From Metopolophium dirhodum (Eukaryota > Arthropoda > Insecta > Hemiptera > Aphididae): a stretch of 64,000 nt of DNA. A model generated the notes under the pieces. That model was given only the letters and a program-made list of their open reading frames with translations, had not been told where the DNA came from and made no database searches. Location: the NCBI RefSeq assembly GCF_019925205.1, contig NC_083560.1, forward strand, positions 33,898,270-33,962,269, written 5' to 3'. This document shows positions 45,243 to 55,971 of the stretch, piece after piece (within the stretch, counting starts at the first letter, position 1; every line of letters begins with the position of its first letter). Both the position numbers and the translations under genes were made by a program.

Positions 45243-46753
45243 TCTTTATATTAATAAAGTACATTGTACTTGTGTATGTCACTGAACTCCTCCTAAACGG
45301 CTGGACCGATTTCAATGATATTTGTTGTGTGCGCTTGAGTGGGTACTTGAATGGTTTAAATTGACAATTGGACTTATTAAGTCCGACCTGGAGAGGTGCT
45401 CAAACAGGGATTTTGAGATTGACGATGGAAATTGCTCTTTATAAATGGTTGCTATAATGGTTATAGGAGAAATAATTAGTAGACATTACTAATTAGTATT
45501 TATTTATTGTTGGTGGCCATAAGTTATTCGGACAAGGATGTATCAAATCGAATTTTCTATAGAATTGTCTACCAAGGTGGTTGGACTTATATCGGGTGAA
45601 TTGCCTACTTGATATGTTGTCGCAAATTGTCCACGATTATAATTTTTTTTGTAATCAATAACAACTATTTAAATAAACAAAAAACAAAATAAAATAAATG
45701 TATTATAATTACACAATCACGCATTTTCTACGTACGACTTTGTTTTATTATGCCGATATTCTCATTTACAATACCATGCCACGGTAAAATACTTCATGTC
45801 AAAGCCGTAATGCAACTAGGATTCGAAACATTACGAATGAAAGGACTGATTTATATATGTATATATATATATATAAATTAATTTTCGTGTGTAGATTAGA
45901 CCTCCGGGAAGAATATAGGCTATAATTTAAAAAGGATTAAATTTGTTTTTTTTTTTATTCATCGGATTTTATTACGGTTATTAGGTTAGGTTAGGATTTT
46001 GTATTAATTGATTATATTAGTCCATCTTATGTGGAATTAAGTAAAAACGACAAACTTGGTATCACTTTTATTTAAATAATACACTTACTCGTACAAACAG
46101 CACGGGGTAATTTTTTTTTTTAGCGGTTCCCAGTGATTTCAACATATTTTAATTTTTTTTTTATCAAAAATAATAATCATAAATTAAAAATGCATCATTA
46201 TTTAATGTTTTTTTTTGATTCCCCTCACTCAAACATACAAATGTCTAGAAGCTTTTAAAATTATGCAAACCAATACTATAATATTGATAAGAAGTCTAGA
46301 AAAAGTTCGAAAACTATATTGAGAAAGAATACTATTTATAGAAAATTAATAAATCAGCTAAATCGTATTTAAATCACAATAATTAAACTATTGTTGAAGA
46401 AATCAATTTAGCTAATAAAATATGTTTATAAATACAGAATAAATTAAAATTTAGTATAGTTAACTTTTTACAATAATATGATTTATGCTTGATATTATTA
46501 TGTTTCTACGATTACAATTTTTTTTTTATAAATATTTGATTAGAACAAACAGCACAGGGTCCGTGATCTGCTGCTCCGAATAAGAATTTTTATTCCAGGC
46601 AACAGAAAAGTTAAGATAAATCTAGAACATCACACAACGAATATTAAATAAGGCATTGAACAAAGTTTGAGTCATATAGAGTTTGTACATTTGACGGGTA
46701 ACGAAAGTTACAAAGGTGACTTATGCCCGGGCAACGCCGGGAGGGACGGTTAG
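45243..46753 (+). mobile_element. Helitron-type element (unit 2 copy)
   Basis: Starts TCTTTATATTAATAAAG with CACTGAACTCCTCCTAAACG downstream. It ends with the hairpin CCCGGGCAACGCCGGG (46726-46741), a short spacer and GGTTAG before T, close to the Helitron CTRR-T end. About 1.5 kb with no replicase gene. Relative to unit 1 it lacks 20022-23437, including the whole nested stack. Confidence 0.7.
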
Positions 46754-47183
46754 TATATATATATATATATATATAATATTATATAGATAAATAGGGCAAG
46801 ACCCCGTTTGCCCAAAAATGACCTTTCGCTTTTCGCCCCAATATTTTAAAACTACTTTAACTTTTTGCTCAAGAATATTATATAGCACTTTTCAGCCACA
46901 TTTTTATAACACACACTTTGGAAAACACTTACTTTAAATTATATTTAACATAATAATACATTTGTTATATTTAAATTATTTATTTAGGTAAATTAGTTTT
47001 ATAAAGCCATTTACTATTACCCAGAGAGTACCACGAGGAGGCTTTTATTACCCTCCCAAAAATGTATTGTGTTTGTTAATTGCACATTTATATAATTTTT
47101 ATATAATGTAAGTAAGTTTTTATCAAAAATATAAATCGTCAAAATATTATTACCTATTTGTTAATATTGTAGTATTAGATAGA

Positions 47184-47813
47184 TTAGTTAAATGACACTG
47201 CAGATTTAATCAAATCATACTGATTAATTGTTCCTGCTTTATATTGCTGTATTTTTTCCTCATTTTTCTCTGTTGATCTATAATATTTTATCTTTGGGAC
47301 ACCTTTGTAAATGAATATTATTTAATTTTATGTAGACCTCGGTTTGAATTTCATTTATAACACTTAACCAGACACTTATTGGTGGAGAAATATGATTAAA
47401 ACTTTTGTTAAAAAAATAATGAAAAGATTCACACGCGTTGGTTGTTCTTATTAATTCCGACGTATTAGATGCCCAAATACTCGGTGGAAATAAAGTATCT
47501 TCAGATATGTAAGTATCGGTTAAATAGTCACAGTAATTTGTTAATTTGTCATTTACTGGACAGTCAGATAGTAGGTCTACAACGAAACAATTTGACATTT
47601 AATCTAGACTAAAAAATACTAAACCAAATGTATACCGTATCCACTTACCAATTTCTGAAGATTCGTCTTTATAGAAAGAAGTTAAACCACACTTTTGAAT
47701 ATTTCTCCACCATGATTGAGTTAAGTGAAACCGGCATCCAATTATTGTTGTATTCGGCCAGACATTTTCTATAGCTTTATGAATAGCTAATTCAAAATCA
47801 ACATGATATATAT
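47184..47813 (-). pseudogene. MULE transposase core and C-terminus, broken
   Basis: Minus strand. YHVDFELAIHKAIENVWPN then IIGCRFHLTQSWWRNIQKC is the catalytic-core signature of MULE transposases (D-F-E-x-A..G-C-x-F-H-x-x-Q). A TAA at about 47599 interrupts FGLVFFSLD-stop-MSNCFVV, where unit 1 has GAA. NTSELIRTTNACESFHYFFN follows. After a frameshift near 47285 the tail reads KNEEKIQQYKAGTINQYDLI to a stop at 47184. The N-terminal part with the first catalytic acid is cut off by the solo LTR. The first 11 residues of the open frame starting at 47844 come from the LTR, not from the transposase. Confidence 0.85.
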
Positions 47814-48237
47814 TGTAACGATTATCGTCATCGACATCGTACATTACTCCCTACGTTGAGCACGGCTAATATACTGAGTGTTAGAAATGACAAATGTGTA
47901 TATATGTATGAAATATATATTATGCTGACGCGAGGTTTAGCTCACATCGCGTAAATAACCGACCTGGACGCCTGGCGTATGTCAGTTATGATAGAGTCTA
48001 CAGTGAGGTAGTCGATAGAATATGGTCGGCGGTTGATGGTTGGATGGTCAAGAATGAGGAGTCATAGATGGTGGTCGATAGAGGAACTCGAGGACTGACA
48101 ACGACCTGAAGAGGACCTGCGGACGACCAGCTCAACCCACAACACACTATGGCCCGATCGGTATCCCGGAGTTATAATTTATAAGTATACTTTTCAATGT
48201 AGTAACTTGTAGTAAACAATAATAATACATCAATAAC

Positions 48238-48279
<42 letters not shown>

Positions 48280-48422
48280 TACGTTGAGTACTTGCTTCAC
48301 ATAAGGTAACCCTGATCCCTAGTAATAATATCACACACCGAGGTCGAGTCTCTGAGACCTCGTTAATATAAACAGAACAACACCGGAACGGGTAAGAGCC
48401 CAGGTGAAGAGGAGACGTTACA
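47814..48422. mobile_element. Solo LTR, TG..CA, 609 bp
   Basis: Starts TGTAACGATTATCG and ends AGACGTTACA (TGTAACG/CGTTACA inverted ends). It is flanked by ATATAT on each side (47808-47813, 48423-48428), consistent with a 4- or 6-bp target duplication in AT-repeat DNA. It is GC-richer than its surroundings, with a TA-dinucleotide run at 48240-48278. Unit 1 lacks it at the matching place (about 25095). No internal retrotransposon genes are present, so it is a recombination remnant. The family was not determined; a Gypsy-type LTR is plausible. Confidence 0.85.
48240..48278. repeat. (TA)n microsatellite
   Basis: About 19 TA units inside the solo LTR. It likely varies in length. Confidence 0.9.
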
Positions 48423-48598
48423 ATATATATTATACTATTATATACTAATAAAGTTTCCAAATATTATAAAAATAGGATTAAAATATTGAGCGGCCCATTG
48501 TAGATATATGATGTAGATATAGTGTTTCCAAGGTGTGTATTATAAAAATGTGGCTGAAAAATGCTATATAATATTCTTGGGCAAAAAGGGAAAGTAGT

Positions 48599-49530
48599 TT
48601 TTTTCTCCAGAAGACAGTTTATTGTCGACAAAGATCGAAAAGATACATCTGTAGTCGGTATCACTATTAGCTGAAGTCAATAACAAAAAATATATTATGT
48701 AAAAATCTTCTGCTTAACGGCTGTTATACTTTATAGTTTATAGTTTATACCTATAATTATTTAATTAGACGAAAATATTATTACTTATTATTTGTACCTA
48801 CTACCTATTTGCCAAAAAAATTGTTATCAATAATTATCAATATCGTTTGTCGTCGACGACGATCGATGACGGTATGGGATATTCAAATGCATAATATTAT
48901 AGCTTTAAATTAACATATAGCTCTGTAGAGGAAAGTTCATTGTTGTGGTGCAACTAACATGACTGATTAAATTTTTGATTTAAACAAATTATTTCGTAAC
49001 TAAAAAGTAAAAAGAATTTTTCTTTGTATTTGAAGATTATTTCAAATACTTCTGAAAAGTATTTGAGTATTACCGAAATACTTTACTATTTATAGTATTT
49101 GTGTGGTATTTTAAATACTTTATTTTAAGAATATTAGAGTTATAACTTAAATACTTTTAAAAAGTATTTTTTACAACAGTGAGCGGGACCACGGGCGACG
49201 CGCGACAATTGATAATATAATATGCTTACGCATAAATCGCTTTTAATATAGCCCGATATACAGAAATATTATTGTGTTGCTATGTAAAATAACACCACAA
49301 ATCACAATAATAATAAATATAATATTATGTAAGGGACATCCGGCGTGTGATATTCTCACGGTAGGCCTAGTCCGAAAGATACGTGGGACGGACAACCAGC
49401 CATAAGAAGAACAGTAATCCTAACTTATAGTCACAACAAGCTAGTTTCAACAAATCGTCAAATTATTAAATTATGAAAACTAAGAAATCAATACAATACA
49501 TATCAAGGTGAAATGTTTTTTTAGATTCTG
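48599..49530. other. Filler between shared stretches; iteron-rich hAT-like remnant
   Basis: No gene seen. 49020-49182 is dense in AAATACTTT/AAAGTATTT in both orientations and ends AAAGTATTTTTTACAACAGT, resembling a hAT-type end (inverse ACTGTTGTAAAAAATACTTT). A similar motif cluster is at 61930-62035. 49190-49500 is unassigned. Confidence 0.45.
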
Positions 49531-49582
49531 AGCGGAGCAATGGATGTATTGATTTTACAATGAGGATTTTTTTTTTGTTTTA

Positions 49583-50547
49583 GATTCTGAGCGAAGCGTT
49601 GAATGTATTGATTTTACAATGATGTGTGTTTTTTTTTATTTTTTTTATTTTTGTGTCTGTCATCACCTTTTAGGACAGTAAAAGAGCTTGGATATTCTTC
49701 AACAGTAACTTTTATGATAGGAAAGTGAATCTAGTTGGTACTTTGGGGGGGTCAAAAGTAAAAATTTCCCAGTAGTTTTCACAAGCGACGTGAAAAACAA
49801 AAGAAAAATTAAGGAAAAACGGGAGTTTTTACGCAAAATCTGTTTTCGAGAAAATCCTTTTTGGTTTTTGGTGTAACTCTAAAACAAATAACTGTAGGGA
49901 CATGAAATTTTGACTGAATGTTTATATTAGCATTTTCTATACACCATAAAATTTACAAAATATTTTGACTCTTTTTGAGCTGTTTACGGCCATTGTCAGT
50001 TTTCAATTTTTTTAGTTTTTTTTTCTATAAATATCAATAAAATTTTATCTGTTAGGTAAAAAAGCTTGAAAATTTAATAGCAGGCTCCTAGGTTATTGTT
50101 TCAGAGTTTGGCAGATGAAAAAAATTAAAAATCCTTAGTCACAGTCTTTTTGAGCTGTTTACGGCCATTGTCAGTTTTCAATTTTTTTAGTTTTTTTTCT
50201 ATAAATATCAATACAATTTTATTTGTTGGGTAAAAAAGCGTGAAAATTTAATATAAGGCTCCTGATATATCGTTCTAATAGCAGTTGAAAAATATTTAAA
50301 AAAAATTGGCAGAATTTTTTTTATAAGCATTTAAAGTTCAAATTTTGACAACATTTATCAAATTTATAATTTATAAATTATTTTGTAGTTAAAAATGTAT
50401 AAAATGTTTAACTTTTACGGCTAAGGATTGAAAATTTAAAACAAGGCTCCACGTAAATAGGTTATATATAAATTATTTTATTCACAATAATATCATCAAA
50501 TATACTTGGTAATATCATAGGCTGACTGACTGTTTTCGCTCAGAATC
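49583..50547 (+). mobile_element. GATTCTGAGCG-family element, full length
   Basis: The left end GATTCTGAGCGAAGCG and the right end CTGTTTTCGCTCAGAATC form an imperfect TIR of about 13 bp around a 965-bp body that recurs piecemeal through the window. An extra left end lies just upstream at 49525-49560, as if one element landed near the end of another. No coding sequence. The superfamily is not clear to me. Confidence 0.6.
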
Positions 50548-50659
50548 ATTTTTCTTATACAATGATATTATATCATTGAATTCAAATGTCACACCATTCA
50601 TTACAGTAACCCACTTGTAACCTACCGTACAGCAGAACGACATCCACTTATTTACCTTT

Positions 50660-51015
50660 TTTTTTGTGTCTGTCATCACTTTTTAGGACATTAAAAATGC
50701 TTGGATTTTCTTCAACAGTACATTTTTTGATTGGAGAGAGAATCTAGTTGGTACTTAAGGGGGTCAAATGTAAAAATGTCCAAGTAGTTTTCAAAAGCGC
50801 CAGAAAACACGAAAGAAAAATTAAGGACAAACGGGTTTTGATAAAAACGATTTTGGATTTTGATGTAGCTCTAAAACGAAAGACCGCAGAGACATGAATT
50901 TTTTACTGAATACTAGCATTTTCTATACACTTTACAATTATCAATTTTTGGATGGTATTAAATTTGAACTTAATGATATGATATCATTGTACACGAAAAA
51001 CGATTCTGATCGGTG
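50660..51015 (+). repeat. Second, shortened GATTCTGAGCG-family copy
   Basis: 50660-50900 repeats the body segment at 49655-49900 (TCATCACTTTTTAGGACA.., TCTTCAACAGTA) with changes. 50990-51015 carries ACGAAAAACGATTCTGATCG. Truncated. Confidence 0.55.
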
Positions 51016-51051
51016 ATGGTTTGTCAGTTTGGATATTTTATTTTATATTAA

Positions 51052-51470
51052 GAGGACGCCACACCCGCATGTGTTGTCTCCATCTTACAAACGCATAACA
51101 TACTAAATTTACGCTTAGAAATTCAAGTTTTATGCCGTTAGCTTAAAAATTAGAGTGAATCGACCTATTATAAAAGTTAATGGTAAGAACATTATCTGTG
51201 TTTAGTTGGAAGTTTTTTTTACAATTATTCAGTTTTAAAGTGATTTAGGAGCATTTTTAATTTACATTTATTATACACGCTATAACTTACTTATAAACTG
51301 AATTATCGTAAAAAAAAATGCAACAAAACACAGATAATACTCTTACCATTAAGTTTCATAATAGGTCGATTCACTCTAATCTTTAAGCTAACGACCTAAA
51401 TTTCTGAGCATAAATTTGGTATGTTACGAGTTTGTAAGACGGAGACAACACACGCGGATGTGGCATCCTC
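51052..51470. mobile_element. Intact long-TIR MITE with TTAA target
   Basis: 419 bp. GAGGACGCCACACCCGCATG at the left and its inverted relative GAGGATGCCACATCCGCGTG at the right begin arms of about 150-180 bp. The loop is short. It is flanked on both sides by TTAA (51048-51051, 51471-51474), the target used by piggyBac-type elements. Related arms are at 1-262, 6765-6929, 26430-26565 and 39235-39385. The ends do not match the usual piggyBac CCY start, so the superfamily is inferred from the target only. Confidence 0.85.
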
Positions 51471-51474
51471 TTAA

Positions 51475-52465
51475 TGGCTGTTAATGAGGGGGTCTCACAA
51501 CCACGTCTTTTTTTGTCGAAAACTACCATTTCGAATTCCAACGATACGTGTCGAAAATTATCACGATTTTCATTCTGAAAAAATATTAGGATTGTCCGTA
51601 ATATATACAAGGGAACGATCGAGCCACATTTTGAATTTTTGTAATTTAAATTGCAATAAAAATTGTAAAAAATTCAAAAAAAGTTCAGAATTTCCAACTT
51701 AGATATTTAATTAACTAAATACAATTTTAAAAATGTGCCTCGATCGATCCCTCGTAGGTACACGTATTGTGGAAAAAAAATAAATATTTAATCGGAATGC
51801 AAATCGAGGTAATCGTTGAGACGTATTGTTGGAACTATAGAATCGTTTGCAATAACATTTGCTTATTTCTTATGATATGCTTAAAAAGTAGCAGAGTAAG
51901 CTGAAAATGTATTTCGTGATATAGAGAACTCAAATCAAAAATTTTATTTTGCTTTTTTTTGAGGCTTTTTTGCATTTTTACCGGTTTTTGAATCAAAATT
52001 GGTCATATTTCATGAAATTATTTTTTGGTTAAAGTGTTTTTAGAATTTTGACAGTCGAATTATTACGATAATTTCGTATTAGGTATTTGGTTCTAATTTT
52101 TGTGTCTGCTGATTTTTGTCGATTTCTACTGCGATTATTAATCGCCGATTATAAACGAACGAGCGTTGAATGTAAAATCAATTGATTTGGATTCTGATCA
52201 GAGCGACTAAATTATTTCAAATCTTAAATAACTACATATAATAATTTGTAAGTGACCAAAAAAATTATAAATTAATAAATTTGCTTTTTTTTGCATATTT
52301 TGTTGTTTTTATCCTCCAAATTTGAACATTAAATAACTATAAAAATAAATTGTGTTTTTATATTTTTGAGATTTTTTGGTTACAGAATAACCTACTTACT
52401 TGAAACCTTCTCGTAAGTTTTCAATCCTTAACTATAAAAGTTAAACATTTTATACGTTTATAACT
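51475..52465. other. Unassigned stretch, no gene supported
   Basis: Overlapping open frames at 51383-51610 (minus) and 51484-51702 (plus) show no domain. 52430-52465 leads into repeat-body sequence shared with 26790. Confidence 0.4.
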
Positions 52466-52729
52466 ACAAAATCATTTTTAAATTTTAAACTTGATAAAAG
52501 TTGTCAAATTTCGAACTTTAAATGGTGTTAAAAAAAATTGTGACATTGTATTTTTAATATTTTTCAACTGCTATTGTAAAAATATATCAGAAACCTTGTA
52601 TTAAATTTTCACGCTTCTTTCTAAAACAAATAAAATTTTATTAGTATTTATATAAAAAAAAAATAAAAAATTGAAATTTGAATTTGTTCGTAAACATTAA
52701 TATAGAATGATAACGCCCATTCTCAAACA

Positions 52730-53150
52730 GCGAAATTCTTGAAAAAAAATGGATATCCGGTCTGCATTAACTTTATATTCAGCGTTATCTTAAGTGAATT
52801 TAAAAAATCCATTTGAATTGTTAATACTTGATAAACATTGTCTTAAAGATTATCATAAACTTGCAGTTTTTTTAATTTAACCTTATTCCTTTTTTAAATG
52901 ATTCACATTTAATGTTTAACCAAAAATCCCCAGATTGTGTTGGTTTTAAAACTACACATTCAGTTTCATAATTTGAATACAGAGATATAATTTTACCAAA
53001 ATCTCCTGATATTAATATTTTACAAATAACAGCAGTTGCTACTGGTTCTAAATTGTTTTTAACAGAAAAAAAAAGTTATCATGTCTCTGTTTAAATGTAT
53101 AGAACAAGTGATATAGATTTGCATAAAGAATTATTTCAGTATGTAGGTAA
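52730..53150 (+). pseudogene. Unidentified coding-like exon, nonsense mutation in unit 2
   Basis: Counterpart of 27060-27470. Codon 20 of the frame starting at 52912 is TAA (52969-52971) instead of TCA. The rest, ..ILPKSPDINILQITAVATG, remains readable. Confidence 0.35.
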
Positions 53151-53566
53151 CTCATTATATTGTATTGTTTAAGATTTTTATGTTAATAAGTTAATTTTTA
53201 TGTTTATAAGTTATAAAAGTATTCTGATTGTTTTATATTTGTATTAATATAATAATAATATTGATTTTTCAAATGTCTAATAAATGTTATGACCAAGGTA
53301 CATGTTATGGTCCAGTATCTATAATAATGGTGCACCAAAAAAAAAAAACACTTAAAATTAAGTTACCTGTTTTTGTTAACATATTTTTTTGTTTTAATTT
53401 GTTTCAGAAATGAATGAAGAGTTAACTGTTAAATTTTAAAAATTAATAATTACCTATTTGCTTATTTTACTATTATTTGAAAACCTAATTCAAAGACTTA
53501 CTTGAATATATGGTTTTTGCTGCACTCACGCTTCTTCTTTTTTCCCGGGCGAACCACATATACATA

Positions 53567-53665
53567 TTATATCGATTGTACCACCTCTGAAATGTAACGA
53601 CGCGCAAACCACTTTTTCCTCGCGTCTCTTTTTACGTAAAACGCCGGCGCGTTATTTCGCGCCAT
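53567..53665 (-). CDS. Possible 32-residue small ORF (unit 2 copy)
   Basis: Same length as 27880-27978, with one Val-to-Ala change in the WFVRR segment. Same CpG-rich context. Low support as a real protein. Confidence 0.25.
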   Translation of the reverse strand: MARNNAPAFYVKRDARKKWFARRYISEVVQSI

Positions 53666-55241
53666 TGTTTTTCTATTGATGTTATGTATTTTGTATTTTT
53701 GTTACAACCGTATAGATGACTTAACTGCTGAATTATAACGAATTATATTATTATATTAACTGTAGGGTTTTTTTATAATTATGTAATTTTTTTTTCTATT
53801 CTGTATGAACGTTCCGGACAAGTCATCTAACTTAGTGAGATATATTATTTTTAATAATATTATTGACTACGATTCAATTTGTTTTATTATTTTATAATTT
53901 ATTATTAGCTATTGTTTTTGTTTAATATCTGTTTTGTATTTATTAAAAGAACTTTTAAAAGCTATAGCTCAAAATATTAAGTTACACCGATAATAATTTA
54001 TATACCTATAGGTTTTTTATTCAGTATGACAGTCCTTAAAATTGTGTATAGTATGAAAATTGAAGTGTGTAATACGAAATTTAAAAGTGCATTATCCAAA
54101 TTAAACCATTATAATATTGTTTATAATTCTATAGCTTCATATTTCTTTTTATATTTTAATGATTGTCTACATTCTACACAGACACTCAGTACCTAACAAC
54201 GCATTAAACAATATTTTTGTGTTGTTACTAATAGTAAGTTATTATTATTCGTATTTCATTGTTATTGAGAGTAGTTATTTTATAACATTGCTATAGCTGT
54301 CATTAATAGTATTTTTTTATACTTAATATAAGTTCCAACCAGACACTTATAGGTAGACAGATATCTTAGTCACTGGGTATTTGTATGACTATACCACCAC
54401 TCTATCACTGTGTATTAAGTACCTAAGTATTTACTATTTCCTAATAGTTTACTAGTTTAGTGTTTAGTAATAGTTTATTTTATTTCTATGTTTATACCAC
54501 AAACTTAACAATGAATATAATATGTTTAATGAAAGTAAATGGTAAGTAATACTTATGGATTATTGTGGGCTCAAATATAGTGGTACCTACCTCTCTAGTC
54601 TCTTTAACAAACTTCTATTTGACGAAACTTTATATTACAACGAAATATTATATATTGTATATTATATATATTTTAATATATTGACGTACTTAATTTAATA
54701 GTATCTACATAATTTAAATGTATTTTTTTATTTTTATTTATTTATTTATACTATATATTCTTATTTATATGCATTTTGTATACTAAAAATGACTTGTATA
54801 AATGAAAAAATATCACTGGTATAATATATTTACAACATTAAAGTACATGGTATATTTATATTTATATATTTTTTTTTGATAACTTCAACTAATTTTAGTA
54901 AAAATATTGTGGAAAATGTAGCTATAAGTGTTGAGTAAATTATTATATAAATTAATTAATAATAATTTTATTTTATTCACAGTAATGAAACAATATATTT
55001 ATAGGTATTTAATTTATATTATGTGTTATTGAATTAGTGCTTGTTTTTAAAGCATTGGTTTCTTATTTAGTTTTTACCGATTTAAGATTATTTATGAGTA
55101 CAGAAAATTGGATACTTTGGGGACTGCTGTATAAATGTCCCTGACAAGTCCTCTAACTTAGTGTTAGAATTGTCAAATAAAAATAATATCTAATACAAAA
55201 TCAAAAATAATACGAATACAATTAAATTAAATCAAATCAAT

Positions 55242-55247
55242 TTTATT
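55242..55247 (-). terminator. AATAAA polyadenylation signal (copy B)
   Basis: Same position relative to the stop codon as at 29555-29560. Confidence 0.6.
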
Positions 55248-55268
55248 GCATGAATTTTAATTCTCAGA

Positions 55269-55788
55269 TTAGTGGTTAACATCATTTGTTTTTTCTTTTT
55301 TTATATTCTTCACTTTGTATTCAACTTCGTTGTCAGATAGTTCTGAGTCAAGACGGCTTGATGATTGTTCATGGTCTTCCAAATGCCTCTTTAGCGTAAC
55401 ACCCCTTGAAAATACCTTTTCGCAATACTTGCATATGTAAGGAGTACTTTCGTTACTGAACAAAATAAAAATAAGTTAACTATTATAATTAATAGAAAAA
55501 ATAAGACTAGCTGAACAATTACTTAGGTGGAGCTGGGTTAGATTGTCTAGTTTGTCCAAGGCAATTGGTCAAATGATTGTTAACAGCTGCTTCACTCAAA
55601 AGTACCTTAAGGCACATTTTACAAATCCACTTAGTAGGATAATCACTGTGGGATCCGTCGTACCTCACCATTGTCCGGGGACAAAAGAGCTTTTCTACTG
55701 GTGCAGTGGGTGGGACTCTGTTCTTTCTTCGTTTACGTGACTTACAGGTCATAAATGGATTTTTTGCCATCTTTATAGTACAGGAATT
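55269..55788 (-). CDS. Two-finger zinc protein, 144 aa, spliced (copy B)
   Basis: Exon 55788-55523 (ATG at 55770), intron 55522-55456 (67 bp), exon 55455-55269. Splice sites and frame are identical in layout to copy A. Changes from copy A: G42S and V49I beside the first finger, D95E in the second finger, Y141D in the tail. There are about as many silent changes. All eight zinc ligands, the basic N-terminal patch and the hydrophobic finger positions are kept. The open frame is intact, so both copies could be made. A proposed 5' non-coding exon ends at 60030. The intervening intron (60029-55789, about 4.2 kb) contains the hAT transposon 55972-59687, which may disturb splicing or expression. Function unknown. 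Confidence 0.7.
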
Positions 55789-55971
55789 CTGTTGACAAAA
55801 GTTAAAACTTTAAAAGTATTTGGAATAAAATAATAGCTTAAAATCAATATTTTTATGGAATAGTATCTAAACAAATAAAACAATATTATAAACTAGGTAA
55901 TAGCTCTGCTATATAGTAGGTGTCGATAAGCTACAACTCACGCTAATGGGCATGTTAATCAAGTATAAGTT

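Larger units (their letters stand above)
46795..48598 (-). mobile_element. MULE, unit 2 copy, right end lost
   Basis: The left TIR begins GGCAAGACCCCGTTTGCCC after GATAAATAG. The right arm is recognisable from 48500 but stops at GGGAAAGTAGTTT (48598), where similarity to unit 1 ends. It contains a solo LTR at 47814-48422. It retains about 300 bp of transposase that unit 1 has lost. Confidence 0.75.
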
